DNA of 64,000 nucleotides from MED-G105 sp039814575 (GCA_039814575.1 JBCCAY010000018.1:8452-72451); one strand, 5' to 3'. Positions 1-8,394 are shown, counted from the first letter of the stretch. Notes: generated by a model from the sequence alone, not told the origin. Made by a program: numbers and translations.

Positions 1-696
1 ATCTCCAATATGAGCCATGAACTGCGCACGCCGCTTAACTCCGTGATCGGGTTTTCTGACGTTCTGTCGAAGGAAATGTACGGTCCGCTTGGGTCCGATG
101 AGTATAAAGGCTATGCGGAGCAGATTAATGCGAGCGGTCGCGGTCTCTTGTCGCTCGTCAATGACATGATGTTCGCAACAAAGCTCCAGGCTGGAGAGCT
201 GGAAGTCGATCCTTATAAAGAAGAGCCGGCTGAGCTTATTGAAGAAGCGCTCAATGCGGCGAAGCAAAAAGTATCATGGAGCGATCAGCGCGTTGAGATA
301 ACGAACGCCGCTGCGGACGCGATGATCCGCGTTGATGCGCAGACGTTCAAAACGGCGTTGACGCATCTGATCGATAATGCGGCGAAGTTCGGCGGTCCGG
401 ACGGGCGCATCGATATTTCCGTTGAACGGCTAAATGACCGAATTGCGATTTCAGTGAGCGATGAAGGACCAGGGTGCGAGCCGGACTTATTGCCGAAGCT
501 GACGGGACTTTTCTACCAAGGCGACGGCGATCGCAGCAGGAATTTCGAAGGCGCAGGTCTCGGTCTGTTTGTCGCCGAGAAAATTGCTTTATTGCATGGC
601 GCGACGTTGAACCTGTCGTCGACGCCTGGCGCCGGCTTTACCGCCATGATCGCTTTTGAAGAAGCGCGGGCGAAGAAAGTTGACGCCGCCGCTTAA
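1..696 (+). CDS. Sensor histidine kinase, 3' part (5' end outside window)
   Basis: The reading frame is open from base 1, so the gene begins upstream and only the kinase core is visible. The H-box SHELRTPLN lies at the very start (His at codon 6 of the window), followed by a dimerisation helix pair and a HATPase_c domain with an N-box (LTHLIDNAAKFGG), G1 (DEGPG) and G2 (GAGLGLFVAEKI). The protein would autophosphorylate on the His and pass the phosphate to a partner response regulator; its sensor domain and partner are not in view. The ATG at base 10 is internal to the H-box and is not a real start. It converges on the btu operon, with 29 bp between stop codons. Signal sensed: unknown. Confidence 0.93.
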   Translation: MSNMSHELRTPLNSVIGFSDVLSKEMYGPLGSDEYKGYAEQINASGRGLLSLVNDMMFATKLQAGELEVDPYKEEPAELIEEALNAAKQKVSWSDQRVEITNAAADAMIRVDAQTFKTALTHLIDNAAKFGGPDGRIDISVERLNDRIAISVSDEGPGCEPDLLPKLTGLFYQGDGDRSRNFEGAGLGLFVAEKIALLHGATLNLSSTPGAGFTAMIAFEEARAKKVDAAA

Positions 697-725
697 GTGC
701 GCGAGCGTTTTATCACTAAGAGCAT

Positions 726-1139
726 TTACTGACTTGTTTGATCGCCGTCGCGTCCGTCGATTATAACGCCGAGCGGCGCGGCGCAATTCTTTATAATTTG
801 CGCCTTAATACCGTACACGTCGTTTAAGCGTTCCGCGGTCAGGGTCTCACTCGGTGTTCCGTCTGCGATGATCTGACCTTCTTTCATCCAAAGAATGCGA
901 TCGGCGTATTGGGCGGAGAGGTCGGTGACCGTAGCGTCGTTGACGGAAGTTGTTCCGCTTTGCGGCGCCATCCTTCCTACCAATGCGCGCAGGAGCGTGG
1001 ATTTTCCCGCGCCGTTCGGACCGAGTAGGGCGACGCATTCCCCCGGCTGGACGGTGAGCGACGCATCCTCGACGAGGACGCGCCCTTCAATTTCAATAGT
1101 GAGGGCTTCGGCGACGAGACCATTTTGAGCTTCGGTCAT
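726..1139 (-). pseudogene. btuD: btuD-like ABC ATPase with large internal in-frame deletion
   Basis: Last gene of the B12 uptake operon; it should encode the cytoplasmic ATPase of the BtuCDF importer. The N-terminal part is normal, with Walker A GPNGAGKST near residues 40-48, and the C-terminal part matches the family (YADRILWMKEGQIIADG, then LTAERLNDVYGI). The middle is missing: the sequence jumps from TDLSA directly to QYADRI at about base 918. No Q-loop, LSGGE-type signature, Walker B or H-loop is present. The product is 137 residues where about 250-260 is usual for BtuD/HmuV ATPases. The frame is kept, so a short protein could be made but could not hydrolyse ATP. Its ATG sits in an ATGA that is also the ancestral stop of btuC. 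Confidence 0.85.
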
Positions 1140-1177
1140 TGTTCCGTTCCCGCGGTGCGATGACGGTCAAGGGCGAT

Positions 1178-2116
1178 TCAGATAAACACCGGCGCGCCTA
1201 TCAGTGTCGCAAGGACGCCGAGCTTAAGCTCCGTGTGGGTTGGAATAATTCGCACGCCGATATCAGTAAGAACAAGCAATAGACCGCCGAGAAGTGCGGC
1301 GGGAACGATGCTGCGGCCGGGATCATGGGCGACGAACGGGCGGACGATATGCGGCGCCACGACGCCGACGAACCCTATCGCGCCGGCGAGCGATGCGCCG
1401 ATGACGATTGATAGGCGTAATCGCTGCAAGTCGACGCCGAGGCCGAAAGCGGCTTCCTCACCAAGCGTCATTACGGCGAGCTCTTGTCGGCGTAGGAACA
1501 AAATACCAAGCCCAAGGCCGATGAGCGGCGCTGATAAAGCGATTTCACGCAGGCTGCGATTGGCGACGGAGCCGAGCATCCACGTCACCATGTCGCACAG
1601 GGAAAAGGGGTTCGGCGCTAAGTTCATGAGAAGGCTCGTCAGCGCGCCGGCGACGCTTGAAAGACCGACGCCCAATAAAATAAGTACAAGGATCGATGAG
1701 ATGCGCACCGCCGCCAGTGCGATAATGCCTGCCGCTAATCCAGCGCCCGCGACGGCGGCCAGCGGCAGCGCCAAAGGAAAAGCGGCCGCGAGCCCATAAT
1801 AAAGCGCGCCCGTGGCGGCGAGCGCCGCCATGGGAGAGATGCCGAGAACGCCGGGGCCCGCGAGGGGATTGCGCAGGAGGCCTTGCAGTGCCGCGCCAGC
1901 CCCGCCGAGGACGGCCCCCACCAAATAAGCGGCGAGCGCGCGGGGTAGGCGAATAGCGTGGACGATTAATTGGTCCTCTGATGAGCCAAATCCACAGAGC
2001 GCGGCGAGAACGTCTGCTGGCGACAGCGCCGACGGGCCAATAAGGCATGCGGCGAATAGGGCGACGCCGCCGGCGATCGCTAAAAGCGCTGATATGCTGG
2101 GCCGTCGCGCTGTCAT
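1178..2116 (-). CDS. btuC: BtuC-type B12 ABC transporter permease, probably shortened at C-terminus
   Basis: FecCD/BtuC-family inner-membrane permease of 312 residues rich in hydrophobic helices. It has the family hallmarks GAVLGGAGAALQGLLRNPLAGPGVLGIS (near residues 65-92, shown here only as landmark text in parts: GAALQGLLRNPLA, GPGVLGIS) and the C-terminal GVLATLIGAPVFI. The start ATG overlaps the btuF stop (ATGA at 2113-2116), so translation is coupled. The frame ends with TGA at 1178-1180 just after GAPVFI. Reading through that TGA gives 13 more residues ending in a TGA at 1136-1138 that overlaps the btuD ATG. This is the arrangement expected of the intact gene, so the annotated stop is probably a nonsense mutation, for example Trp TGG to TGA. 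Whether loss of 14 residues inactivates the permease is unknown. Confidence 0.85.
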   Translation of the reverse strand: MTARRPSISALLAIAGGVALFAACLIGPSALSPADVLAALCGFGSSEDQLIVHAIRLPRALAAYLVGAVLGGAGAALQGLLRNPLAGPGVLGISPMAALAATGALYYGLAAAFPLALPLAAVAGAGLAAGIIALAAVRISSILVLILLGVGLSSVAGALTSLLMNLAPNPFSLCDMVTWMLGSVANRSLREIALSAPLIGLGLGILFLRRQELAVMTLGEEAAFGLGVDLQRLRLSIVIGASLAGAIGFVGVVAPHIVRPFVAHDPGRSIVPAALLGGLLLVLTDIGVRIIPTHTELKLGVLATLIGAPVFI

Positions 2117-3087
2117 GGCGCTGCGCTTGTGTTATGGGCGAGCGCCAGCGCTTCGACGGCGTTGACGGCGAACCAAGCGGTGCAGGCGAGAAAGGCGGAG
2201 TCGATTTCGGCGACGGCGTCTGTTTGCAGAAGTGCCCGCGCTAAGGGGTGGCGCGCCGCCGTCCAGGCGTCAGTGGCGTGATCTTTTGAATCGAAGAACG
2301 CTACGGCTGTGCGGTCTGGCGCTTGCCGGGCGAGCCGCTCAAGCGGCAAAGCCCGCCAGCCGGGGCGTTGCTCGTAATTCTTGTGGCCTGCAGCGAGGAA
2401 GATCTCATGGATAAAAGAACCGGGTCCGGAGGTAACGCCGCCCGGCGTCATATAGAGGTGGCGCAAGGGCGCCCGCGCGGCATTGCGTGCGTTCGCGAGA
2501 CGCGTATCCATTTGTATGGTGACCGTTTCGGCGGACGCGCGTCGGTCGAGCGCATCGGCTGTAACGCGCATCGCGTGGCGTACGCCCTCAAAGTCTACCG
2601 CATAGGGAATCTGCAAGACGGGCACGCCGAGGCGTTCGAAGAAGGCGAGGGCGTTGGGTCCGCCGCCATAGGTGCGCACGATAAGATCGGGTTTTAGGGC
2701 GATCACCGCTTCAGCATTAGCTTGCAATTTGGGGAAATCGCGGGCGCGTTCACGAAAATAGGAGTAGCTCGCTTCGGCGTCGGGCGACACGGCGAGGATA
2801 TCGCCGGTATCGGCGAGACCTAGAACATATTGATCGGCGCACTAGTCGAGACTGACAATTCGAGAGGGCCCCTGTTGAGAAGACCAGTGTCTAGAGGGCC
2901 CGTGTCGAAAGGGGCCATGTCGAGAGAGTCCGTGCGCCTCGTTCGCTTTGTCGAGAGCGGACTTGTTTTGTTGAACGGCGCGCTGAGTGTCGGCCTTGCC
3001 GCAGCTCATGAGGGCGCCGATCCAAAGTGCGGCGTATGCCAGGGTTGAAAGGCGGCGCATCCAAGACTGTCGATGCGCCGCCATCAT
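2113..3087 (-). pseudogene. btuF: btuF-like B12-binding lipoprotein, interrupted by an amber codon
   Basis: Periplasmic substrate-binding component of the B12 importer. The 5' part (3087-2845) encodes a lipoprotein signal peptide (MRRLSTLAYAALWIGALMSC, a better start at 3060) with lipobox LMSC, a linker of HGPSR-like pentapeptides and RIVSLD. TAG follows at 2842-2844. In the same frame without any shift the domain continues as CADQYVLGLADTGDILAVSPDA and on through LKPDLIV, GVPVLQIPYA and TPGGVTSGPGSF to the stop at 2113. The family usually has a Tyr where the TAG stands (SLDYCADQ), so one base change explains it. A GTG at 2790 could restart the 225-residue remainder, but without a signal peptide. 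The gene begins 3 bp after btuB and overlaps btuC by ATGA. Confidence 0.88.
2846..2934 (+). repeat. 15-bp degenerate tandem repeat inside btuF linker
   Basis: Six imperfect head-to-tail units with consensus TCGAGAGGGCCCGTG: 2846-2859 (14 bp, most diverged), 2860-2874, 2875-2889, 2890-2904, 2905-2919 and 2920-2934. Because 15 is a multiple of three the array keeps the btuF frame and encodes HGPSR-like pentapeptides on the minus strand, between the lipidated Cys and the ligand-binding domain. The amber codon lies directly at the btuF-domain side of the array. Confidence 0.85.
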
Positions 3088-3090
3088 CAG

Positions 3091-4965
3091 TTACCGGATC
3101 TCGATGCCTGCGAAAACGCCTGCGCCCTGTTGGAAGAAGCCGAAGACGTCCGTCGTCGTCTCATCGAGGAGGTTCTCTCCGCGCAAGGTGACGGAAATCC
3201 GCTCGGTCACCGGAACGGCGGCCGTCGCTGAGAGGAGAACATAACGATCAAGCACGACGCGCTCAAACGTTGCGAAGTTCGTGTCTCGTTGCTGTCCCAC
3301 ATAATCAGCGGCGATACTGACGCGCAGGCCTTCTTGGTCGGGCGAGCGCCAATTAACGGCGAGGCTTGCGGTGTTCGCCGGCACGCGGACTTCGTCGGTT
3401 CCGCCGTCATCGGTGGAGTTCACGTGGGAGTAAGCGCCCGTAACCGTCACCCAGTCAGTCGCATGCCAAGAGCCGGCGAACTCGACGCCGTCGCGTCCGC
3501 TTTCGCCGGCGCGGTTCGCCGGGCTAGACGTGAAGTCGGCGTTGAATTGGGTGAAGATCTCATTCTCCAATTCGGCGTTGAAATAGGTGACGGAAACGTC
3601 CACCGGTCCGACGCCATAGTCAACGCCCGCCTCATAGCTGAAGGATTCTTCCGGCACGAGGTCCGGATTGCCAACAAAGAAGCTTGGAAAGAAGCCAAAA
3701 AGCTCTGTGAACGTTGGGTTCTTCACGCCTTCGCCGACACTCGCGCGGACTTTCAAGCTGTCCGCCAGGGCGAAAGCGCCGCCGACGCGCCATGTTACGG
3801 CGTTGTCAAAGGCGCCGTCATTATCGTCATGGCGAATGGAGGCGTTGAGCGCCGCCGGACCAAAGATCATTTGCGCTTCGCCAGCAACGCCGATCGTTTG
3901 GAACGACTGTTCTTGGCTGGAAGCGGGATCGGCGATGCGCTCATAGTTTTCGTCTTCGAAGTCAACGAGGCCGCTCAAAGTGATCGAACCGTCGTCGAGA
4001 TCGAACGTCTTAGACGGGCTATAGATCGCTTTGATCCGGTCACCGATGGTTTCCGCCGGAAAAGCGTCGAACGTCTCGCGGCGCACCGTGCCGTAACTCG
4101 CCCGGACGAGGTGGTCTAACCCGATCGCTTCGCCGTTCAGCGCCGCGCCGAATGTCCATTGCCGTGCTTCGCCCCGATCATCCGTGCTGACGAGGCCGCC
4201 GTCCACTGCGCCGCCGGCGTCCGTTTCGACTTCATTGTAACTGAACCGCGCCAGCCCCGATAAGTTCCAGCCGTCGGGAAGGGCGCGTCGGCCTGAGATG
4301 ACGCCGGAATATGACTTAGAGCCGTCGCGCTCGCCGTCGCGGCCCGCCGTGTCGACGCCGTCCGTCGTGAAAGCCGAGCCCATGATGGTGACGCCATTTG
4401 CTGCGTCGCTGAAGCCGTAACGGCCGCGGGCGTTGGCGGTGCCGCGTGATCCGCCTTCAGCGGCGAGAAAAGCGCCGGGCGCAGCCGTTGAGGTAATATT
4501 GATAACGCCGCCGATGGCGTCTGATCCGTATAGGGCGGATTGTTCGCCGCGTAGGGTTTCAATCCGTGAGGCGTCGACGCCGGCCCATAGGCCAAAGTCG
4601 GTTTCGCCGCCGATGGGATCGGAAATCTCGATGCCGTCGAGCAAGACGAGCGTGTGGTTGGCTTCCGCGCCGCGGATGCGCACTTGCGTCAGACCGCCTT
4701 GCGCACCGCTCCGCGAGACGCCGAGGCCCGGAACTGCCCGCAACTGATCGACCAAGTAAGGCGCGGCGCGCACTTGCAGGTCGTCCGCCGTCAGCACCGT
4801 GACGCTGGAAGCGACCGCGTCAACGGGGGTAGGGCGAAAGCCGACGACGGTGATGACGTCGGTGTCGTCTGCCAATGCAAGCGAGAGGCTCGTCGCGGCG
4901 ACGGCGCCGCTTGCGACAAGCAAGCGCTTAAGCGTTTTCAAGGAAGGCTTCGTCGTAAAAGACAT
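3091..4965 (-). CDS. btuB: TonB-dependent vitamin B12 receptor BtuB
   Basis: Outer-membrane receptor of 624 residues that takes up cobalamin using TonB energy. A signal peptide ends near residue 32 (LALA-DD), the TonB box DVITVVG follows, then a plug domain (VDQLRAVPGLGV, VRIRGAEANHTLVLLDGIEI, ALYGSDAIGGVINI) and a beta-barrel with the typical SYEAGVDYG, AGESGRDGVE and LRGENLLDE strands. The start at 4965 is chosen because AAAGGAGA stands a few bases upstream; the 17-codon extension has no such site. B12 specificity is inferred from the cobalamin riboswitch upstream and the btuFCD-like genes downstream. The C-terminus is GIEIR, without the usual terminal aromatic residue. No lesion is visible in this gene. 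Confidence 0.9.
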   Translation of the reverse strand: MSFTTKPSLKTLKRLLVASGAVAATSLSLALADDTDVITVVGFRPTPVDAVASSVTVLTADDLQVRAAPYLVDQLRAVPGLGVSRSGAQGGLTQVRIRGAEANHTLVLLDGIEISDPIGGETDFGLWAGVDASRIETLRGEQSALYGSDAIGGVINITSTAAPGAFLAAEGGSRGTANARGRYGFSDAANGVTIMGSAFTTDGVDTAGRDGERDGSKSYSGVISGRRALPDGWNLSGLARFSYNEVETDAGGAVDGGLVSTDDRGEARQWTFGAALNGEAIGLDHLVRASYGTVRRETFDAFPAETIGDRIKAIYSPSKTFDLDDGSITLSGLVDFEDENYERIADPASSQEQSFQTIGVAGEAQMIFGPAALNASIRHDDNDGAFDNAVTWRVGGAFALADSLKVRASVGEGVKNPTFTELFGFFPSFFVGNPDLVPEESFSYEAGVDYGVGPVDVSVTYFNAELENEIFTQFNADFTSSPANRAGESGRDGVEFAGSWHATDWVTVTGAYSHVNSTDDGGTDEVRVPANTASLAVNWRSPDQEGLRVSIAADYVGQQRDTNFATFERVVLDRYVLLSATAAVPVTERISVTLRGENLLDETTTDVFGFFQQGAGVFAGIEIR

Positions 4966-5139
4966 TTTATGTCGGTCTCCTTTGACCGCGCTAATCCATG
5001 CGCGGCGCAACAACAAAATTGCTGATCGTTCACGGCGTTTATCGCCGTGGACGGATCAACGGGTTACGGGTGTCGTTACAAAGGAGGTCGTATGCGACGG
5101 CCTGGTCCTGTCCCTGCGGCTATTCCCGGCCGGTGGACG

Positions 5140-5335
5140 AACGACGCGACGGTAGGTCTCCTGGCTGACTGGTCAATGCGTTGGGCCGCCTTCCCAGAGA
5201 CGTGAGTGGCGCGAGGCTTCGCGTCATCTCTCTCCAGTGGCTTTAAATTGCCGTCCGCTCGCAGCTGACAGTTGCGGGTACAGCCCCGGATTTTCACCGG
5301 GTTCCCTCTTAGCCGCGATCAAGTGGCGCCGCCTG
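5140..5335 (-). promoter_or_regulatory. Cobalamin riboswitch
   Basis: Reading the minus strand, the leader of btuB contains the conserved blocks of the cobalamin aptamer in order: AAGAGGGAACCCGGTGAA with the partner half AATCCGGGGCTG, TACCCGCAACTGT, AGCCACTGG, CTGGGAAGGC and finally GCCAGGAGACCTACC. Binding of adenosylcobalamin to this RNA is known to shut down downstream B12 uptake genes. A CACGGCG/CGCCGTG hairpin at 5031-5049, between aptamer and btuB, may belong to the expression platform. Outer boundaries are approximate. The rest of the 393-bp gap between btuB and the next gene shows no gene. Confidence 0.95.
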
Positions 5336-5409
5336 AAATGATTAACGGAAAACGAAAACGCCTGTGTCAATCGACCGCGGGCGCAGCATGAGTCGCAGGC
5401 CGTTTCAGC

Positions 5410-5946
5410 TTATGGTTGGGGCTCGTCCTCGAGCGTTGGGCCATCAGGACGGGTGGCGATAAAGGTGGCGCTCATGCTGAGGACGACGACTTGGCATGCG
5501 AGCGCCATCGTTGAGACGCCCATAAGGAGGCTGATCACCGGCGTCGCCGCGATGACGAGGAGGGCCGAGCGCTTGGCGGCCGGCGATATTGCGCCATGAC
5601 GGCGCCAGTTCTCGATGAGCGTGCCGAACTGCTTGTGGTTGATGAGCCAGGCGTGAAGGCGCGGCGAAGAGCGGGCGAAGCAAAATGTCGCCAAGAGCAA
5701 GAACGGCGTCGTCGGCAATAGTGGCAGGGCCGCGCCGATAAACCCCAAACCAACGCAGACTAAGCCGCCCACATAATAAAGCGCGCGGCTTGTTTTCCCG
5801 AGTGCTTCAGCGGTCTTTGGACTTTTAAGGGGGCAAGAAACACCCGCTTGCGACGCGCTTTGCGATCCGCTGCGGGCGTCGGACGTCGTGTCCTGAGCCT
5901 TCGCCGATAAGGGCGTTTCAAATTGTTGAGCGGTCGCCGTAACCAT
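5410..5946 (-). CDS. YbaN-family (DUF454) inner-membrane protein
   Basis: Protein of about 178 residues with a long polar N-terminus and then the DUF454/YbaN core: YYVGGLVCVGLGFIGAALPLLPTT near residues 60-83 (landmarks GLGFIGAALPLLPTTPF), FARSSPRLHAWL, and two more hydrophobic helices. The motif PLLPTTPFLLLA followed by CFARSSPR is the hallmark of the family. Its function is unknown; members often lie near haem or iron genes, which fits its place between the B12 operon and hemN. ATG at 5946 has AGGTG upstream and is preferred over the ATG at 5970. It stands alone on the minus strand. Confidence 0.85.
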   Translation of the reverse strand: MVTATAQQFETPLSAKAQDTTSDARSGSQSASQAGVSCPLKSPKTAEALGKTSRALYYVGGLVCVGLGFIGAALPLLPTTPFLLLATFCFARSSPRLHAWLINHKQFGTLIENWRRHGAISPAAKRSALLVIAATPVISLLMGVSTMALACQVVVLSMSATFIATRPDGPTLEDEPQP

Positions 5947-6088
5947 GATGCACCTGCGCGTCATTCTCATTTAGCGGCTTTTGGCCGCCTGGGTCCAGCG
6001 CAAAGTGTCGGTGAGGAGGCTTACCGTTCGGTTACGGAGCCGGCGATAGGGCTCCATAACGGCTGTTAAAGGCTTGTGATTCAGCGGT

Positions 6089-6748
6089 TTAGAACCGCAT
6101 GCCGAAGCCGATGCCTGCGACAATTGGGTCGAGGTCGATCTCGACGGTATTGATCCCGCCATCGGTGATGAGCGACGCGGTGGTGTCGATCTGGATATAT
6201 TTGACGTCCGCGTTCAAGAAGATTTTGTCCGTGAGGTCGAAATCAACGCCGAGTTGGTAGGCGACGCCGACGCTGTCGTCGACCTCGACCGCCGTCGGTC
6301 CGATGGCGTCGACCAAAGCGGGCGTTGCTTCTTCATCATAAAAGATCGTGTAGTTGACGCCGACGCCCGCATACGGACGGATCGAACCGGCCGGATTGAA
6401 ATGGTATTGCAGCGTTAAGGTCGGCGGCAGCACCATCAGTTCCGCGATTTCGCCGAGCCCTTCCAAAGCGCCTTCGCCGCTCACATCGTGCGGCGTCGTC
6501 GCTAAGATAAGCTCTGCACCAATATTATCCGTCAAGAAATAAGTGAAATCGAGCTCCGGCATGACGGCGTTGTCGACGGATACCGAGCCGGTAAGAAAAT
6601 CGGGCGTTACAGGGCCGGCCTCTTCCGTTGGCGCAACCACGATCCCGCGCAAACGCACAAGCCAATCGCCTTGTTCGGCGGCGGCTGTCACCGGCGTTAG
6701 GACAGCACACGATAGGAGGGCGGCGGCGAAAGAATTGATACGGGCCAT
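6089..6748 (-). CDS. ompW: OmpW-family outer membrane protein
   Basis: A 219-residue OmpW-like eight-stranded barrel. A signal peptide ends near AAAEQG, then GDWLVRLRGIVVAP, a PELDFTYFLTDNIGAELI strand, an HYHF-like segment (LTLQYHFNPAGSIRPYAGVGVNYT), and a C-terminal GIGFGMRF with the terminal Phe needed for outer-membrane assembly. The start at 6748 has AAAGGGGAAG just upstream; the longer frame to 6796 would precede this ribosome site. OmpW channels small hydrophobic compounds, and in enterobacteria ompW is FNR-controlled. Here an FNR box at 6849-6862 lies about 100 bp upstream, in the space shared with hemN, which suggests oxygen-dependent expression. Confidence 0.9.
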   Translation of the reverse strand: MARINSFAAALLSCAVLTPVTAAAEQGDWLVRLRGIVVAPTEEAGPVTPDFLTGSVSVDNAVMPELDFTYFLTDNIGAELILATTPHDVSGEGALEGLGEIAELMVLPPTLTLQYHFNPAGSIRPYAGVGVNYTIFYDEEATPALVDAIGPTAVEVDDSVGVAYQLGVDFDLTDKIFLNADVKYIQIDTTASLITDGGINTVEIDLDPIVAGIGFGMRF

Positions 6749-6848
6749 TGGAGCTTCCCCTTTCATTGCGAGAGCGATCTCGTTCCTCTGGGACATCGAT
6801 CTCTGAGTGAACCGTGTTCTTTCGATGCGCCCGGTACGGTTGGAAATT

Positions 6849-6862
6849 TTGATCTAGGTCAC
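6849..6862. promoter_or_regulatory. FNR/Anr-type box 1 between ompW and hemN
   Basis: TTGATCTAGGTCAC matches the alphaproteobacterial FNR/FixK consensus TTGAT-N4-GTCAA with one mismatch. If it activates at the usual -41.5 position, start points would fall near 6897 for hemN (72 bp before its ATG) or near 6814 for ompW. Both are plausible, so the site may serve either gene. Confidence 0.65.
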
Positions 6863-6920
6863 GGGGTAGGGTGCAAAGCAGCAAAATTGTGCGATTTCTT
6901 CTTTGCGGCCGATTTCAAAT

Positions 6921-6934
6921 TTGATCCACGTCAT
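6921..6934. promoter_or_regulatory. FNR/Anr-type box 2 close to hemN start
   Basis: TTGATCCACGTCAT matches TTGAT-N4-GTCAA with one mismatch. It ends only 34 bp before the preferred hemN ATG and upstream of its ribosome site. At -41.5 activation distance it would place the hemN transcript start at the ATG itself, so it more likely tunes box 1 or the divergent ompW promoter. Confidence 0.55.
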
Positions 6935-6968
6935 GAACCGCCTCGATAATCGCGCGAGGGTCCGGCCC

Positions 6969-8309
6969 ATGCGAAATTCATGGCGACATCATCTAGCCGC
7001 GAGAGCGCCGCGGTATACGAGCTATCCCTCGGCCTTGTTGTTCACCAATGCGGTGGGCTCGGACGCTTATGCCGCTCGTCTGTCGGCGATCGCGCCCTAT
7101 GAGCCGTTTTCCGTCTATGTGCATGTCCCGTTTTGTCATCGCCAATGCTGGTATTGCGGCTGCAATATGCGGGTGGAGAACAATTACGACCGGGCGCTTG
7201 ACTATGTGTCGGCGCTTTTAAAGGAGATTGAGACCGTCGGCGCGTTACTGTCCGGGCGCGGGCGGCTCGTATCGCTGCATTTCGGCGGCGGCACGCCGAA
7301 CTATCTTAATACAGATGATTTGGGGCGTATTCTCGACGCCGTTGAACTCGCCATGGGGCTGACCGACGACGCCACGCGCGCCATTGAACTCGACCCCCGC
7401 ATGGTCGGGGAGCATGACTTAGATCGGCTGACGGCGCTCGGCTTCAACCGCGTCAGTATTGGCGTTCAAGATTTTGACCCTGACGTGCAGGCGGCGATTA
7501 ATCGCGAGACGTCTTTTGAGACTGTCGAGCAGTGCGTGAGCGCGGCGCGGGCCGCGGCGCTCAATGATTTATCGTTCGATCTTCTTTATGGCTTGCCGCG
7601 ACAGACGACGGCGTCGTTTTCGGAAACCATTGATAAAGTTCTAGCGCTGGCGCCGGAGCGGGCGGCTGTCTTCGGCTACGCCCATATGCCGAGCGTCTTG
7701 CCGCGCCAACGGCTGATTGATTCGGCCGACTTGCCGTCTCCAGCGGCGCGGGCGGCCCTTGCGGAACTCGCGGACAGGCGCTTTTGCGATGCCGGGTATC
7801 GGCGCGTTGGTTTTGACCATTACGCAAAGCCCGGCGCGCCGCTCGCCGACGCCGCCCAAGCCGGGCGGTTGCGGCGCAATTTCCAAGGTTTCACCGAAGA
7901 CGCGGCCGCGGCGATTATCGGGCTCGGCGCGTCGGCGGTGAGTTTCGTCGACGGGCTCTACGCCCAGAACGCTAAGAATATTGGCGCGTATAAAGAAATG
8001 TCGTCGGCTGGTGCGCTCGCCACCGAAAAAGGCTATGTGCGCACGCCGCGCGACCAGTTGTTCGCAGGCGTTTTCGAAGACTTGTTATGCGAGCGCCCGG
8101 CGGCCGTCGACAGCGCGCTTGATGCGCTTCCGAGCGAGCGGCGCGCGCGTGTCCTCGAACGGTTGCGCGCCTTGCAAGCTGACGGCGCGGTTGAGTGGGA
8201 CGGTCACCACCTAAAACTCGCCGACGACGCTTGGCCGCTTGCGCGCAGCGTCGCCGCCTCGCTCGATCCCTACTGCGACGAAGAGGCGCTGTTCTCCGCA
8301 GCGCTGTGA
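6969..8309 (+). CDS. hemN: Oxygen-independent coproporphyrinogen III oxidase HemN
   Basis: Radical-SAM enzyme that converts coproporphyrinogen III to protoporphyrinogen IX without oxygen, in the cytoplasm. The start at 6969 gives 446 residues, near the 457 of E. coli HemN; GAGGG lies 8 bp upstream, while the in-frame ATG at 6933 has no ribosome site. The N-terminus has PRYTSYPSA (residues 14-22). The [4Fe-4S]-SAM motif is VHVPFCHRQCWYCGCN with C56, C60 and C63, followed by HFGGGTPNYL, ELDPRMV and GFNRVSIGVQDFD. HemN supplies haem at low oxygen, matching the downstream fnrN and cbb3 genes. FNR boxes lie in its promoter region. Confidence 0.95.
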   Translation: MRNSWRHHLAARAPRYTSYPSALLFTNAVGSDAYAARLSAIAPYEPFSVYVHVPFCHRQCWYCGCNMRVENNYDRALDYVSALLKEIETVGALLSGRGRLVSLHFGGGTPNYLNTDDLGRILDAVELAMGLTDDATRAIELDPRMVGEHDLDRLTALGFNRVSIGVQDFDPDVQAAINRETSFETVEQCVSAARAAALNDLSFDLLYGLPRQTTASFSETIDKVLALAPERAAVFGYAHMPSVLPRQRLIDSADLPSPAARAALAELADRRFCDAGYRRVGFDHYAKPGAPLADAAQAGRLRRNFQGFTEDAAAAIIGLGASAVSFVDGLYAQNAKNIGAYKEMSSAGALATEKGYVRTPRDQLFAGVFEDLLCERPAAVDSALDALPSERRARVLERLRALQADGAVEWDGHHLKLADDAWPLARSVAASLDPYCDEEALFSAAL

Positions 8310-8394
8310 GCCGCCTTTTGAGGGCTTTTTCAATCAAAGGTCTAATGTTCTTTAGGTGGCGTCCGGGTAACGGGCGGTGTATTTCACTGTGGTG

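Noticed and set aside
2113..2790. 225-residue frame taken as a complete B12-binding protein
   Set aside because: It starts at a GTG in the middle of a conserved domain, lacks a signal peptide, and joins in frame with the upstream lipoprotein start except for one TAG.
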